From Terribacillus aidingensis (GTDB taxonomy: Bacteria > Bacillota > Bacilli > Bacillales > Amphibacillaceae), in the NCBI RefSeq assembly GCF_900215625.1, contig NZ_OBEK01000001.1, positions 682,001-746,000 of the forward strand: a stretch of DNA of 64,000 nt, given 5' to 3'. Positions 50,684 to 61,700 of this stretch are shown here, in pieces. The notes beneath the pieces are model-generated. The model was not told where the DNA came from and did not search any database. It saw nothing but the letters and a program-made list of their open reading frames with translations. Made by a program: the position numbers and the translations under genes. How positions within the stretch are numbered: position 1 is the first letter of the stretch; each line of letters starts with the position of its first letter.

Positions 50684-50911
50684 ATGGCAGTTACATCATC
50701 CCATACGAAAACGCGACTCAGCATCGTGCTAAACGATGGAGTAGATGCGGAAACAGGCAAAGACAAATATAAAACAAAATCTTTTAACAACGTTCGTTTG
50801 GATGCAACACCAGAGGAGCTGTACGCATTCACTGGGGCTTTAGTGCCGCTGCAGCAGCGTGAATTGTATACAGTTGAGAAAAACGATCAATCCACTTTGC
50901 GTAATACGTAA
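50684..50911 (+). CDS. DUF1659 family small protein
   Basis: 75 aa; ATG after AAAGGAGGCGA. It matches the DUF1659 pattern: LSIVLNDGVDAETGKDKYKT, then FNNVRLDATPEELYAFTGAL near the middle. Function unknown. It is first in a set of three small genes (DUF1659, DUF2922, YvrJ) that commonly occur together in Firmicutes. No signal peptide or TM. Confidence 0.82.
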   Translation: MAVTSSHTKTRLSIVLNDGVDAETGKDKYKTKSFNNVRLDATPEELYAFTGALVPLQQRELYTVEKNDQSTLRNT

Positions 50912-50938
50912 TTCGACAAATGAAGGAGGCAGGAAAGT

Positions 50939-51148
50939 ATGAAGAAACTGGACTTGCAGTTTTTGAATGAGATGGGCAGAACGGTAACAATCAGCTTAGA
51001 GCAGCCGGTAGAACCAGCGGATGAAGCACTCATCAATGAGGCAATGGACACGATTTTAGCCCAAAATGTCATCACATCAAGCGGTGGGTTATTGGTTTCG
51101 AAAAAGGGCGCCCGCATCGTTGATCGCACTGTCCAAGAAATATTCTGA
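50939..51148 (+). CDS. DUF2922 family small protein
   Basis: 69 aa; ATG behind AAGGAGGCAGG. The N-terminal KKLDLQFLNEMGRTVTISL and TSSGGLLVSKKGARIVDRTV near the C-terminus are typical of DUF2922. Function unknown. It follows the DUF1659 gene by 27 nt, and a very strong hairpin separates it from the YvrJ-like gene. Confidence 0.82.
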   Translation: MKKLDLQFLNEMGRTVTISLEQPVEPADEALINEAMDTILAQNVITSSGGLLVSKKGARIVDRTVQEIF

Positions 51149-51151
51149 TAC

Positions 51152-51187
51152 GAAGGGGTGCAGCTTTTGGAAGCTGCACCCCTTTTC
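51152..51187 (+). terminator. Strong hairpin between DUF2922 and YvrJ genes
   Basis: The 14-bp stem AAGGGGTGCAGCTT / GAAGCTGCACCCCTT with a 3-nt loop may terminate or attenuate before the small third gene. Confidence 0.85.
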
Positions 51188-51211
51188 TAATAAGGAGAGG
51201 AGGCGGTTCTG

Positions 51212-51346
51212 ATGGAACCATGGCTTGCAATCATAAAAGAATTTGGCTTTCCGGCGGCAGTGACCTTTTATCTGATGCACCGGATTGAAAATAAATTAAA
51301 TACGCTGATTGCTTCCATCCACAGTTTACCGGAGAAATTGAAATGA
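51212..51346 (+). CDS. YvrJ-family 44-residue protein
   Basis: 44 aa (MEPWLAIIKEFGFPAAVTFY at the N-terminus, then LMHRIENKLNTLIASI). An N-terminal hydrophobic helix is followed by a polar amphipathic helix; GFPAAVTFYLMHRIE is typical of the YvrJ family. GGAGAGGAGG lies upstream of the ATG at 51212. Function unknown; co-occurs with DUF1659/DUF2922. Confidence 0.78.
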   Translation: MEPWLAIIKEFGFPAAVTFYLMHRIENKLNTLIASIHSLPEKLK

Positions 51347-51348
51347 AG

Positions 51349-51396
51349 AGAAGACCAGCTTCCCTGCAATCAGGGCTGCTGGTCTTCGTTGTTTTT
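51349..51396. terminator. Bidirectional terminator YvrJ / hybrid kinase
   Basis: GAAGACCAGC / GCTGGTCTTC with an inner CCCTG/CAGGG helix and a T-run; it contains the kinase stop codon. Confidence 0.85.
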
Positions 51397-54375
51397 TCTA
51401 GGTATCGGAAGGCGAATTTGAATCGTTGTGCCTGCCCCTTCCTCACTGCATACTAGCAATCCAGCTCCATTCATTTTTTGCAGACGTGTATGTGTATTAA
51501 GCAAGCCAATACTATCTTTTTGTTCACTGGCTACAGATAAATGCTGCAGTTTAGCAGAAGGTATTCCAACGCCGTCGTCTTTAATGAAGATAACCGCTGT
51601 TGAATTCTCTTTAAAAATCTCGATGAAAATGGTGCCTCCATCCTCTTTTGTTTGCAGTCCATGAATTACGGCGTTTTCCACTAAAGGCTGCAGCGTGAGA
51701 GGAGGAATACGGAATTGCACATGTCGATCGATATGCCACTTCACTTGAAGTCGTCTGCCAAAACGTTCTTGCTGGATATACAGATAGGAGCGGACTAAGT
51801 CCAGTTCTTCTTCTAATGGAATACAGCTGGATATATTCTTTCCATTAAAGCTGGACTGCAAGTAATTGCCGAATTCCTGAATCAGTCGCAGCATACGGTC
51901 TGTATCAATTGTGCTTAATGACGCGATTGTATTTAACGTATTAAAAAGGAAGTGCGGATGAATCTGGGCTTGCAGCCATGCCGCTTCCATACGCAAGCGA
52001 TCTTCGATGGAGCCTTTTAGCTCCAACAAGGAGTTGATTCGAGTCTTCAGTTCTAACATGTCAATCGGTTTGGTAACGTACTCATTGGCACCAGCACGAA
52101 AACCTGCATACGCATCCGTCGCTTGAGAGCGAGCTGTGAGCAGTAAAATTGGCAATTCTGTCAGACTGTATGTTTGCCGAACGATTTCTGTCAATCGGAA
52201 ACCAGACATCTTTGGCATCATCACATCAATGATCAGCAGATCATACTGTTCTTTTGTTAAGCACTCCAAAAATGCTGTTGGAGAGGAAACCGTGTGAATA
52301 TGATAGCCATTTGGTTCCAATGCTTGTTTTAAGACCATCAAGTTAACCGCATCATCATCTATTGCTAAAATACGGCGGCCAGCTGTTCTTGCTAAATCTG
52401 GTTCTATTCTTTCTGCAGCCGCAGAGGCAGCTTCCTCATAGGCCGTCCTACTGGAGGTAGAGCTGACTGTCTGATCAGCCGCCAATGGCAGAGACAATGT
52501 AAAGACAGAACCTTTATTTAACTCGGATTCGACGGTCAGAGTTCCGCCATGCATTTCAGCCAGCTGTTTACTAATACCGAGACCAAGACCGATGCCTTCA
52601 CTCTCCGAAATTACATTATCTCCCTTTTCATAAGGAATAAAAATACGTGCTTGCTTATGCTTATCTATCCCAATTCCCGTATCAATCACTTTTACATAAA
52701 GCTGTTTCTCATCCGCTGAGACAACCAAACGAATGCTGCCTTCTGGTGTAAATTTTAAGGCATTGTGAAGCATATTAGTCACAATTTGTGTAACACGGTG
52801 TTCGTCAGCATAAACACAAGGAAGTGACTCTGGCATGTCTACATGAATCTCCACGTGTTTTTCCTCAGCCATGAAACGAAGCATGTCTACAGTTCCAATA
52901 AGAAGAGGCTCAATTTGCATAGCTGCAGGTACTAGACGCAGCTGATTTTGCTTCATCTGGGTTACATCAATTAAATCATTCAAAAGATAAGACATCTTCC
53001 GGCTGATTGTCTGAATCAGCTGCAGCTTGTATTTGCTTTGTTTGTTCAGCTTACTTTCCTGGTCGATTACACTTTGGGCCATGTTCATCATTCCATGAAG
53101 CGGTGTTCGCAACTCATGCGACGTGTTCGCCAGGAACTGGTCTTTCCGCTTTTGTTCCAATTCCAGTTGTTCAATATATCGTTCGTTTTCTGTTTCTGTC
53201 TGGAAAAAACGGATGAACCAAAAGCTGCAGAAACAAACGAAAGCAACGGTAATATCGAATGGATAGAAGCCGCTTTTAATTGCTGCTTGCAATGCGTTAT
53301 CAATGAAAGGAAGGTTTGCGACAAAAACGCTCCAAGCTACGTGTGAGACAGCGGCAGCACCTGCTAGAAACAGAGGCAGCGCTCTTTCCCCGGTAGTAAT
53401 AACCGTTCGGAGCAGAATCCAGCATACAATGGAGAAAGCGATCACTAAAGAAATACCGATACCGAGCACATATCGTACAAGATCGATTGGTGCCGAAAGG
53501 ATATAGACTAGGTAAGCCGCATACAACAAAGAAAGTATGCGGAATGGCCACTTGTTTGCCGCGTTCGTGAACGTGACTACGGCAAACAGCAAAAAGAAGA
53601 AACTCAACCCAATATAACTAAAATAGACAATCCGCACATGCCAGTTGTGAGACAAATTGATTACATATCCGAATGCATTGTAATCAGAAGCAACAACAGC
53701 TATACCGGTCAATAGAACAGCAATGGAGAAATATAACGTGCCTATTTTCTTTGGTCTCATCAAATAAAGGACAAAGGCATAGACAGCATGGATAAACAGA
53801 ATTGCACCAACAAAAAATTGGACACCTGCAGCTAAAAATGTTTCTTTCTGGATTTGCTTGCTGGAACCAAATTTTGTATCAATCATTGCTTTCGCATGGT
53901 CATTTCCATGAAATGCATGGAACCGCACATGCAGCCGTATATATCCGTCTTTATCTGCTTCCAAATCGGTAATAGCGATAGGAGTAGCGGGTCCTTGATG
54001 GAAATTGGGTGTTTGATAGACGAGCTTGTCATTAGCAAACACTGTAACGTCAGCGTAAAGTGCCCGTATGGAGAGGGCGTATTGTGCTGCGCTGTCTCCT
54101 GTTTGTATGGCTAATTCATAAGCACCGATTGCACGCGATTCCATGTATGCTGGGAGCTGGCCATATGTGCCGGAAGCTCCCGCATCTGTTATTTTCCAAT
54201 CGCCATTCAATTCAATTGAATGGCTGGTGGAGAAATCAATTTTTCGTGCATCCAACTGTCCTTCTGCTGCCGTCGGCTGTATGGCCGGTGTCTGAAAGTG
54301 ATACCAGACAAATCTGCCCAAAGTCAGCAGGATGGCAAAAGATAAAATAATGAGCAGCTTTGTTCTCCTTCTCAT
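51370..54375 (-). CDS. Hybrid sensor kinase with two kinase modules (7TMR-DISM, HisKA, REC, LytS-like)
   Basis: 1001 aa from the ATG at 54375 behind AGGAGG (20 nt after the response-regulator stop). Order: TM1 (about 8-26), extracytoplasmic DISM-type beta-sandwich (about 45-175), seven TM helices (about 180-390), HisKA with FLANTSHELRTPLHGMMNMA (phospho-His), HATPase (NALKFTPEG, DTGIGID, GIGLGLGISKQLAEMHGG), REC (about 680-795; AIDDDAVN, LLIIDVMMPKMSGF, YVTKPID) and a second, LytS-type His_kinase (QIHPHFLFNTLN) with its own HATPase (LVENAVIHGL, DDGVGI). It thus holds two different phospho-His modules and a receiver. It is coupled to the SARP-type regulator gene and faces the giant adhesin gene. 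Confidence 0.9.
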   Translation of the reverse strand: MRRRTKLLIILSFAILLTLGRFVWYHFQTPAIQPTAAEGQLDARKIDFSTSHSIELNGDWKITDAGASGTYGQLPAYMESRAIGAYELAIQTGDSAAQYALSIRALYADVTVFANDKLVYQTPNFHQGPATPIAITDLEADKDGYIRLHVRFHAFHGNDHAKAMIDTKFGSSKQIQKETFLAAGVQFFVGAILFIHAVYAFVLYLMRPKKIGTLYFSIAVLLTGIAVVASDYNAFGYVINLSHNWHVRIVYFSYIGLSFFFLLFAVVTFTNAANKWPFRILSLLYAAYLVYILSAPIDLVRYVLGIGISLVIAFSIVCWILLRTVITTGERALPLFLAGAAAVSHVAWSVFVANLPFIDNALQAAIKSGFYPFDITVAFVCFCSFWFIRFFQTETENERYIEQLELEQKRKDQFLANTSHELRTPLHGMMNMAQSVIDQESKLNKQSKYKLQLIQTISRKMSYLLNDLIDVTQMKQNQLRLVPAAMQIEPLLIGTVDMLRFMAEEKHVEIHVDMPESLPCVYADEHRVTQIVTNMLHNALKFTPEGSIRLVVSADEKQLYVKVIDTGIGIDKHKQARIFIPYEKGDNVISESEGIGLGLGISKQLAEMHGGTLTVESELNKGSVFTLSLPLAADQTVSSTSSRTAYEEAASAAAERIEPDLARTAGRRILAIDDDAVNLMVLKQALEPNGYHIHTVSSPTAFLECLTKEQYDLLIIDVMMPKMSGFRLTEIVRQTYSLTELPILLLTARSQATDAYAGFRAGANEYVTKPIDMLELKTRINSLLELKGSIEDRLRMEAAWLQAQIHPHFLFNTLNTIASLSTIDTDRMLRLIQEFGNYLQSSFNGKNISSCIPLEEELDLVRSYLYIQQERFGRRLQVKWHIDRHVQFRIPPLTLQPLVENAVIHGLQTKEDGGTIFIEIFKENSTAVIFIKDDGVGIPSAKLQHLSVASEQKDSIGLLNTHTRLQKMNGAGLLVCSEEGAGTTIQIRLPIPRKNNEDQQP

Positions 54376-54395
54376 ATTATTCCTCCTGTATGCTG

Positions 54396-55511
54396 CTACA
54401 TATGCTGCATTCTCCATGATTCATACCATTCTGTTATGTCTGAATCGGGATTGACTCCGTATTCCTCGGCCAGCATGATTTTTAGTCGTTCATATTGATT
54501 CATTACTTCACCGCACTCCCCTAATGCACTATACAGATGCAATATGCGGTGATAACTATGTGAAATATACGGGAAATGTGCTTGCATGATTAAGTATAGA
54601 GAAAGCGCATCCTCAATCATCTGCAGTTCCTCGAGACATTTTCCTGTTTGAGCAGCGGTCTTATACCAGGACTCCCGTAAATATCTTTGTTTCGTTTCCG
54701 CCCATTCATAACCCTCGGTAGCGAAGTAATCGCCTTTGTACTCTCGCAGAAATGCTTGGTAGCTAGGCAGAGAATCCTGCTGCAAAGGCGGCAATTGATG
54801 CAATTGATTCTCCCATACTTCTGCATCAATTTTTGTATCTCCTATATGAAGCTGGTAGCACTGATCCTTGCTGGTTAAGGACAAAGAAGGCAGCGATGCG
54901 GCTAATGTTTTCCGGATTACATAGATGGTGGAATACAGCTGGGTAGTTGATTTAACTAGTTCCGACTCTCCCCAAAATTCATCGATAAGAATATCCTTAC
55001 GCACAGGCTTTCCTGCATGATGAAGCAAATAACAGAATATTTCTTTTGCCTTGGACGTCCGCCAGTGGACAGGTATCGACGCGTTATTCTGAATGAACTG
55101 TAAAGTAGGCATGCACATAATTTGAATAGGTGCCTCGGATGTATTTTCGTTTATTTCATCCTGTCGCAACCGTTGGATTGTTTTGATTAATCTATCTTTT
55201 TGTATCGGCTTCACAATATAATCCAGCGCATTTAACTCGAATGCTTGAACAGCGTATTCATGAAACCCCGTTACAAAGACAATCGGAAGGTCCGGTTTCA
55301 CTTCTTGTATCGTGGATGCCAGCTCGACACCATTTACTGCGCCAATCTTTATATCTAAAAAAAGCAGCTCTGGCTGCTTCTCTATAATTTTTTTTGTTAG
55401 TCCCCGCGTGGAGTCATAAGCACCAACAATCGTAAAGTCCCCAATGCTATGTAACTGTGATTCTAAAAATTGCAGTGCCAGCGGCTCATCATCAACTAAC
55501 ATCACTTTCAT
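54396..55511 (-). CDS. Response regulator with wHTH and BTAD (SARP-like) output
   Basis: 371 aa; ATG at 55511 seven nt after GGGAGG (a TTG at 55517 is too close). REC domain (1-120): VMLVDDEPLA, phospho-acceptor Asp in LLFLDIKIG, FVTGFHEYAVQAFELNALDYIVKPI. Next comes a winged HTH of the OmpR/SARP type (about 150-225: SKAKEIFCYLLHHAGKPVRK, YSTIYVIRKTL), then a bacterial transcriptional activator domain of helical repeats (230-371: YEWAETKQRYLRESWY, YHRILHLYSALGECGEVM). SARP proteins bind direct repeats near -35 boxes; such a repeat lies in front of the adhesin gene. Likely phosphorylated by the hybrid kinase encoded next. Confidence 0.9.
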   Translation of the reverse strand: MKVMLVDDEPLALQFLESQLHSIGDFTIVGAYDSTRGLTKKIIEKQPELLFLDIKIGAVNGVELASTIQEVKPDLPIVFVTGFHEYAVQAFELNALDYIVKPIQKDRLIKTIQRLRQDEINENTSEAPIQIMCMPTLQFIQNNASIPVHWRTSKAKEIFCYLLHHAGKPVRKDILIDEFWGESELVKSTTQLYSTIYVIRKTLAASLPSLSLTSKDQCYQLHIGDTKIDAEVWENQLHQLPPLQQDSLPSYQAFLREYKGDYFATEGYEWAETKQRYLRESWYKTAAQTGKCLEELQMIEDALSLYLIMQAHFPYISHSYHRILHLYSALGECGEVMNQYERLKIMLAEEYGVNPDSDITEWYESWRMQHM

Positions 55512-55545
55512 AATCAAGCCTCCCGCATGTAGTTTTCCTAGCTGT

Positions 55546-55551
55546 ATTATA
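55546..55551 (-). promoter_or_regulatory. -10 box of regulator/kinase operon
   Basis: Minus-strand TTG-TTATAAT, 35 bp upstream of the regulator start; the -35 is weak, suggesting activator dependence or a poor promoter. Confidence 0.4.
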
Positions 55552-55660
55552 ACAATTTTTACTATATAAGCGTCCTAATTTTGGAAGATTTTTTGCCGTT
55601 CGACAATCTTTGCAGGTCTATTTCCGTGCATTTCTGGATAAAATGTACAGTTTTTGTTCA

Positions 55661-55690
55661 GAAAGCTTTGCTAATGTGAGGAAAGCTTTG
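55661..55690 (+). promoter_or_regulatory. Direct repeat GAAAGCTTTG x2 upstream of adhesin gene
   Basis: Two perfect 10-bp copies start at 55661 and 55681, exactly 20 bp apart (about two helical turns), 46-75 bp before the adhesin start. The spacing suits a SARP/BTAD or receiver dimer. Each copy also contains the palindrome AAAGCTTT. Confidence 0.55.
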
Positions 55691-55735
55691 AGTTCAGGAT
55701 TCAAAGACTAGAAAAGCGCAAAGGAGAACGATGCA

Positions 55736-58700
55736 GTGAAGAAAAAAATTTCTGTAATGTTGCTGATTATGATTCTGCTTATGCAAACGGTGTTATCCGG
55801 TTCGCTCGGAACAGCTCAGGTTTTTGCAGAAGGAACAGATGCTGAGCCATTTCAAGCAGAAATTGAGTTGACTGATCATGAGGACAGCAAGAACAGTCCA
55901 GATCACCGCGCAGACAGAGATGCGAAACTGAAACTGAAAGTGAATTGGAACAAAACCCAGCACACATCAGATGAAGATACATACCAGATTACATTGCCAG
56001 AACAGCTGGATTTTGAGACAGTGGATTCTTCCATTCTAGTAAATGAAGCGAACAAAGAAGTAGGAAGGTATAGCCTGAAGGATGGCGTTTTATCTTTCCA
56101 ATTTACGAATGAGGAGCAAGAACCTGCTAAAGGTACAGTAGAAATTCCATTTAGCAGCAATCAAGCAGTACAAGAAAGCGAAGAAGATCAAGTAGAACTA
56201 ACTTTCGTTGTCGGAAGTAACGTGCAGCTTGTGCCATTTTATTTGACGGTACCAGCTGAGAAAGAGCAAACGCCAACGGAACCAGCAACGGAAGAAGAAC
56301 AAACAGAAGAAACACCTGCAGATGATGTATCGGCAGAAAAACCTGCTGATCCAGAACAAACAGGTGAAGAGAATACAGCGGGAGGAAAACCAGTTGATGG
56401 TGAACCTCCAACGGGAGAAGAAGAACAACCAGTTGATGAGACAGAAGAAATAAAAGAGCCTGCGAAAGAAGAAACACCTAAAGCAGGAGAAGAGAAAACT
56501 GACGAGGTAACAGAAGCGAAAAAAGAAGAAACAGATGAAGAGAAAGCAGAAGAACTAGCACCAGAAGAGGCGGAACGCAAAACTGGTGAAATTGAAGAAA
56601 ACATCATTACAAGTATTGTCTTGAAAGACGAAGATGGGAATATCATTGATGCCAATGAAAACCCCGATAACCAGCCAGCATTAGGAGAAGCAGTCACGAT
56701 TGATATGGAATGGGCATTGCAAAATGGCCATTCATATGGGGAAGGGTCCACATTTACCTTCAACCTGCCGGATTACTTCAAACTTCATAATGATGTTGAC
56801 GGTCAGCTAGTATTTGGAAACGATAGTGTCGGGTCTTATATCATGAAAATGGATGGCACGGTCGTGATGACTTTCAATGACAACATCAGTAAGCTGTCCA
56901 ATGTAAAAGGGACACTGCATTTGTGGACAGAATTCAAGGAAGAGATTGAGGGAAGTGTTGAACAGGAAATTATCTTTAACATAAAAGAAGAAGATGTGGA
57001 AGTCATTCCTGTAAAATTTGCACCGAAGCCAGGTAATGCAATTGATAAAGCCGGCAAAACCGACCGCGGCTATAATGCCAAAGAAATTACATGGACGGTA
57101 GATTTCAATAAACAGTTGGAGTCAATTGAGGATGCAGTGCTGAATGATCCGCTTCAAGAAAACCAGCAGCTGCAGCCGGATACCATTAAGGTGTATAAAC
57201 TCGACGTCCAGCTTGATGGAACGGTTAAGCAAGGAGAACTTGTAGATCCATCCAATTACCAGGTGCAAGAAGAACCATTCAGCATTCATTTTGGCCAGCT
57301 GAAAGATGCTTATCGCGTTGAATTTACATCAGACATTACGGACGCGGAAGGCACTAGCTATTCAAACACTGCTGTACTAACAGGTTCCAATATAGAGGAC
57401 TTGTCTGCTCAAGCTTCTGTTGGCGTTACCCGCGGCAAGCCGCTGGAGAAGCGCAGCACCCATTATGATGCAGCAAAGCAGATTATTACTTGGGAAGTGA
57501 AATACAACTATAACGAAAAAACGATCCAGCAGCAGGATGCTCTGTTGACTGATTTGTTTGATGAAAGTCAGTCGTTGATTTCTGACTCTGTGAAAGTAGA
57601 AAGAATTACGATTGGAGAGAACGGAGAAGAAGTTAATGCAGAAGAGGTTCATAACTATCTTGTAGAAGATGCGCCAGCCGCTGATAAAAAGCACGGCTTC
57701 CAACTTCAATTTAGAGAAGACATTCAAAACGCCTATAAGATTACGTATCAAACGAAAGCAGATGGACGCGTATTAGATGACGGTAATATCAACAATACCG
57801 TAACAACTGGGGATTACGAAGAGGGCGCAGATCGGGGAGTCAGTCAGCAAGTGCTGTCCAAGGGTGTTCCTAACGTAAACTACCAGAACAAAACAAGTAA
57901 CTGGGTTATTGACTTTAATAAAGATTCACATGTAATGAAAAATGTGGTCATTACGGACACGTATCCAAATAAGGGACTTACGATGCAAGAGGATACGTTT
58001 AAAATCGTGGATACTGCCAGCGGCACCGTGTTATCCAAAGGGGAAGATTATGAACTAACCGTAACACCAGATGGATTTACAGTTAAATTCAACAATCAGA
58101 TTGAGACACCTTATAAAATCACGTATACAACTGATTTTGATTATGACAGCTTAGGAGAACAGAAAGTATTTAAAAATAATGTACTGCTAGACTGGACGGA
58201 CGAATGGAACAAGGAGCAGACAAAAGAAGCTTCCGCACAATTTAGTCCGGATAACTATACAAAAAATAACGGCTTCAAGAATGGGTCTTACAATGCTGTA
58301 ACGAAAGAAATTACATGGAATGTCGGTGTCAATTACGACTTAAAAGATTTAAAGAACATCATCGTAACCGACTATATCCAAGGCCAGCAAAACCTTGTAG
58401 AAGGCTCGCTAAAAGTGTATGACATGGAGCTTTTCGGCTGGTGGGATGGCGTTAAAAAGGGTGAAACGCCATTAGAAGAAGGAAAAGATTATGTTGTTGA
58501 GACGGTTGCCAATGAAAAAGGTGAGCCCGGATTCAAAGTGAGATTCTTAGAAGACAGCAACAAACCATACTGGATTGAATACAAGACCAGTCTTGCTGGA
58601 GAATTGATCGAGAACCGCTACAATAACACTGCAACGCTGACAAGCGATGGTCTGGAGCCTATCAACTTGGATGCACATGTTTCCGTTCATAATGGGGGCA

Positions 58701-61700
58701 GCTATAACGTAAAAAGTGGGTCTCAAAACGGGAATGTAATTAATTGGAAGATTGATATTAATAAAGGGCAATCCCATGTGACCGAAGCAAAAATAACAGA
58801 TGAACAGCAAGCAAACCAAATACTGTTAGAAGACAGCTTCAAGCTTTACGCTACGAATGTTGCAGAAAATGGCAACCTTACAAAAGGAGAAGAAGTTTCA
58901 AAAGAAGACTACAAGCTGGATATTCAGACTGCTGAAGATGGAAGCCAAACGTTCGTATTATCTTTCCTAAAAGATATCGATCGTGCTTACATGTTGGAAT
59001 ACCAATCGTATATCAATGCAGCAAATGGTGAATCTATCAGCAATAAAGCTACTTTCTCAGGCAAGAATATTACAACGGAACAAGTAGAGTCAGGTAAGAC
59101 TATTATTGTACGTAAGAGCGGAGGCAGTGGTTCTGGATCAGGCGAATACGGCAGTTTGGAAGTTTCCAAAGTGGATGCAGCTACAGGTGATCCGCTAGCG
59201 GGTGCAACCTTCACGTTGTACGATAGCGCAGGTGAAATTGCAATTCGCAGTGTGACAACAGGCGAAGATGGCAAAGCCGTTTTCAAAAACCTTTTATACG
59301 ATGACTATCTGTTAAAAGAAGATAAAGCGCCAGAAGGTTATGTAGTAGGTATCCAGGATACACAAAAAGTAACCGTAGACGGCGAATCCAAAGTTACGAT
59401 TGAAAATAAAGAAATGACGCGCGATGCACAAATAACGAAAAAAGATGCTGAAACAGGCAAACCTATCGCAGGTGCTGTATTTGAACTTCAGCAGCAAATC
59501 GATGGAGAATGGCAGCAAAGCCAAAAAGATCTCACAACAAATGAAGACGGAATTATTTCTGTCAAAGATTTGGAGGCTGGCGAATATCGCTGGATTGAAA
59601 CAGCAGCACCAGATTTGTATGAATTGAATGCAGATCCTGTGTATTTCAATATCCAGGAAAATCAAACGTGGGTGACGGAGGTTACCAAGGACAACACAAT
59701 TAAAAGAGGCAGCGTTAAACTGCAAAAGACAGATCAGGCGGGCGATCCGCTGCAAGGTGCAGTCTTTGCGGTAAAAGATGCTGATGGAAACGCAGTAAGA
59801 GAAGGCATCACAAGCGACGAGAATGGTTTGGTAGAAGTGACAGACCTTCGTCCAGGCACCTATACAATCGTCGAAACAAAAGCACCAGAATTTTATCAGC
59901 TAGATCAAACAGTGCATAAGTTTACAATTGATCCAAATAAGGAAGCGCAAGTCGATTTAGGTACGATTGAAAACAAATTAATAACGGGCAGCATTAAACT
60001 AACCAAAGTGGATGCTAATCAGAAAGAGAGTCTACTGGAAGGCGCAGTCTTTGAACTGCAAACAGCAGACGGAGAGACACTACGAGAAGGCCTGACAACC
60101 AATGCTGCAGGTGTACTGCTAGTTGACCAGCTAGCACCGGGCAACTACCAACTTGTTGAAACAGCGGCACCAAACGGTTACCAAGTAGATGCTGCACCAA
60201 TACAGTTTACGATTGAAAAAAGCAATGAAGAAAAAATTCAAGTAGAACGTGAAATCAGCAATAAGCTAACACCAGGAGAAGTAATCCTGACAAAAGTCGA
60301 TGACAAGGACGGCACAGTCTTGGCTGAAGCAGAATTTGCGCTTTATCATGAGAATGGTGACCTAGTTAAAGAAGGTCTTAAAACAGATGCAGACGGTAAA
60401 CTGATTGTTGCTGACTTGCATCCAGGTAAATATTATTTCCAAGAAACAAAAGCACCAGCAAATTATGAGCTGCATGATGAAAAACTTCCATTCACGATCG
60501 AACGCGGACAACTCGCTGCTGAAGAAGTAACAGCAACGAACACATTGACGCCAGGAGCAGTCTCGTTGGTTAAGACGGACGAAGATGATGACAGCGTGAA
60601 GCTGGCTGGAGCAGAGTTCAAGCTGCTGGATGCGAAAGGTGACGTAGTAAAAGAGAAACTGGTTACAAATGAAGCAGGGCAAATTGTAGTGGAGGATTTA
60701 GCTCCAGGAACGTACACCTTTGTAGAAACAAAAGCACCTGAACACTATCAGCTTGACGACACGCCAATAGAAGTAACAGTGGAAAAAGGACAGAAGGCAG
60801 CAGCTGTCGTGACAGCGACAAATGCGCTCATCCCAGGAAGTGTTGTTTTAGAGAAAGTGGACAGCGCTGATCACAGCATCAAACTGGAAGGAGCAGTCTT
60901 CCAGCTTGTAAACAGCAAAGGCGACGTTATCGAGAAAGAATTGAAAACTGGCAATGACGGACGCATTGTAGTAGAAAATCTGAAGCCAGGCAACTATCAA
61001 TTTATTGAAGTAACAGCTCCAAAAGATTACGAATTAGACAAAGAACCAATTAACTTTACGGTAGACAAGAGTCAGAAAGAAGCACTTGTCATCCAGCAGA
61101 CAAACACGTTAACGCCAGGTTCAGCGGAACTGAAGAAAGTGAACAAACACAATTCAGAAGAAGCTTTAGCGGGTGCAGTGTACGTGCTGAAGGATGCAGC
61201 AGGCACTATCGTAAGAGACAATCTGATTACAGATGAAGATGGCAAAATAGCTGTAAAAGATTTGGCGCCAGGTACGTATCAATTTGAAGAGGTAAAAGCA
61301 CCAGAACACTTTGTTTTGGATAGCACACCAATTATAGTCGAAGTGGCGCGCAGCCAGGAAAAAACAGTGGCTGTAACAGCGACGAATGAATTAAAACGAG
61401 GCGCTGCAGAAATTAAGAAGGTTGGAGAAGATGACACAGCGAAAGGCTTGGAAGGAGCAGAATACGAGCTTCGCACACCTGACGGGGTAACCGTTGAGTC
61501 TGGCAAGACAGATGAAACAGGAACTCTTCGTTTTAACAATCTGCTGCCAGGTGAGTATGTGATCGTGGAAACGAAAGCACCTTTCGGCTATGACGTGGAT
61601 AGTACACCGATTCCAGTTACAGTAGAACGCAGCCAAAAAGAAACAGTAACAAAACAGCAAGTCGACGAACTGACAACAGGATCTATTCTATTGAAGAAAG

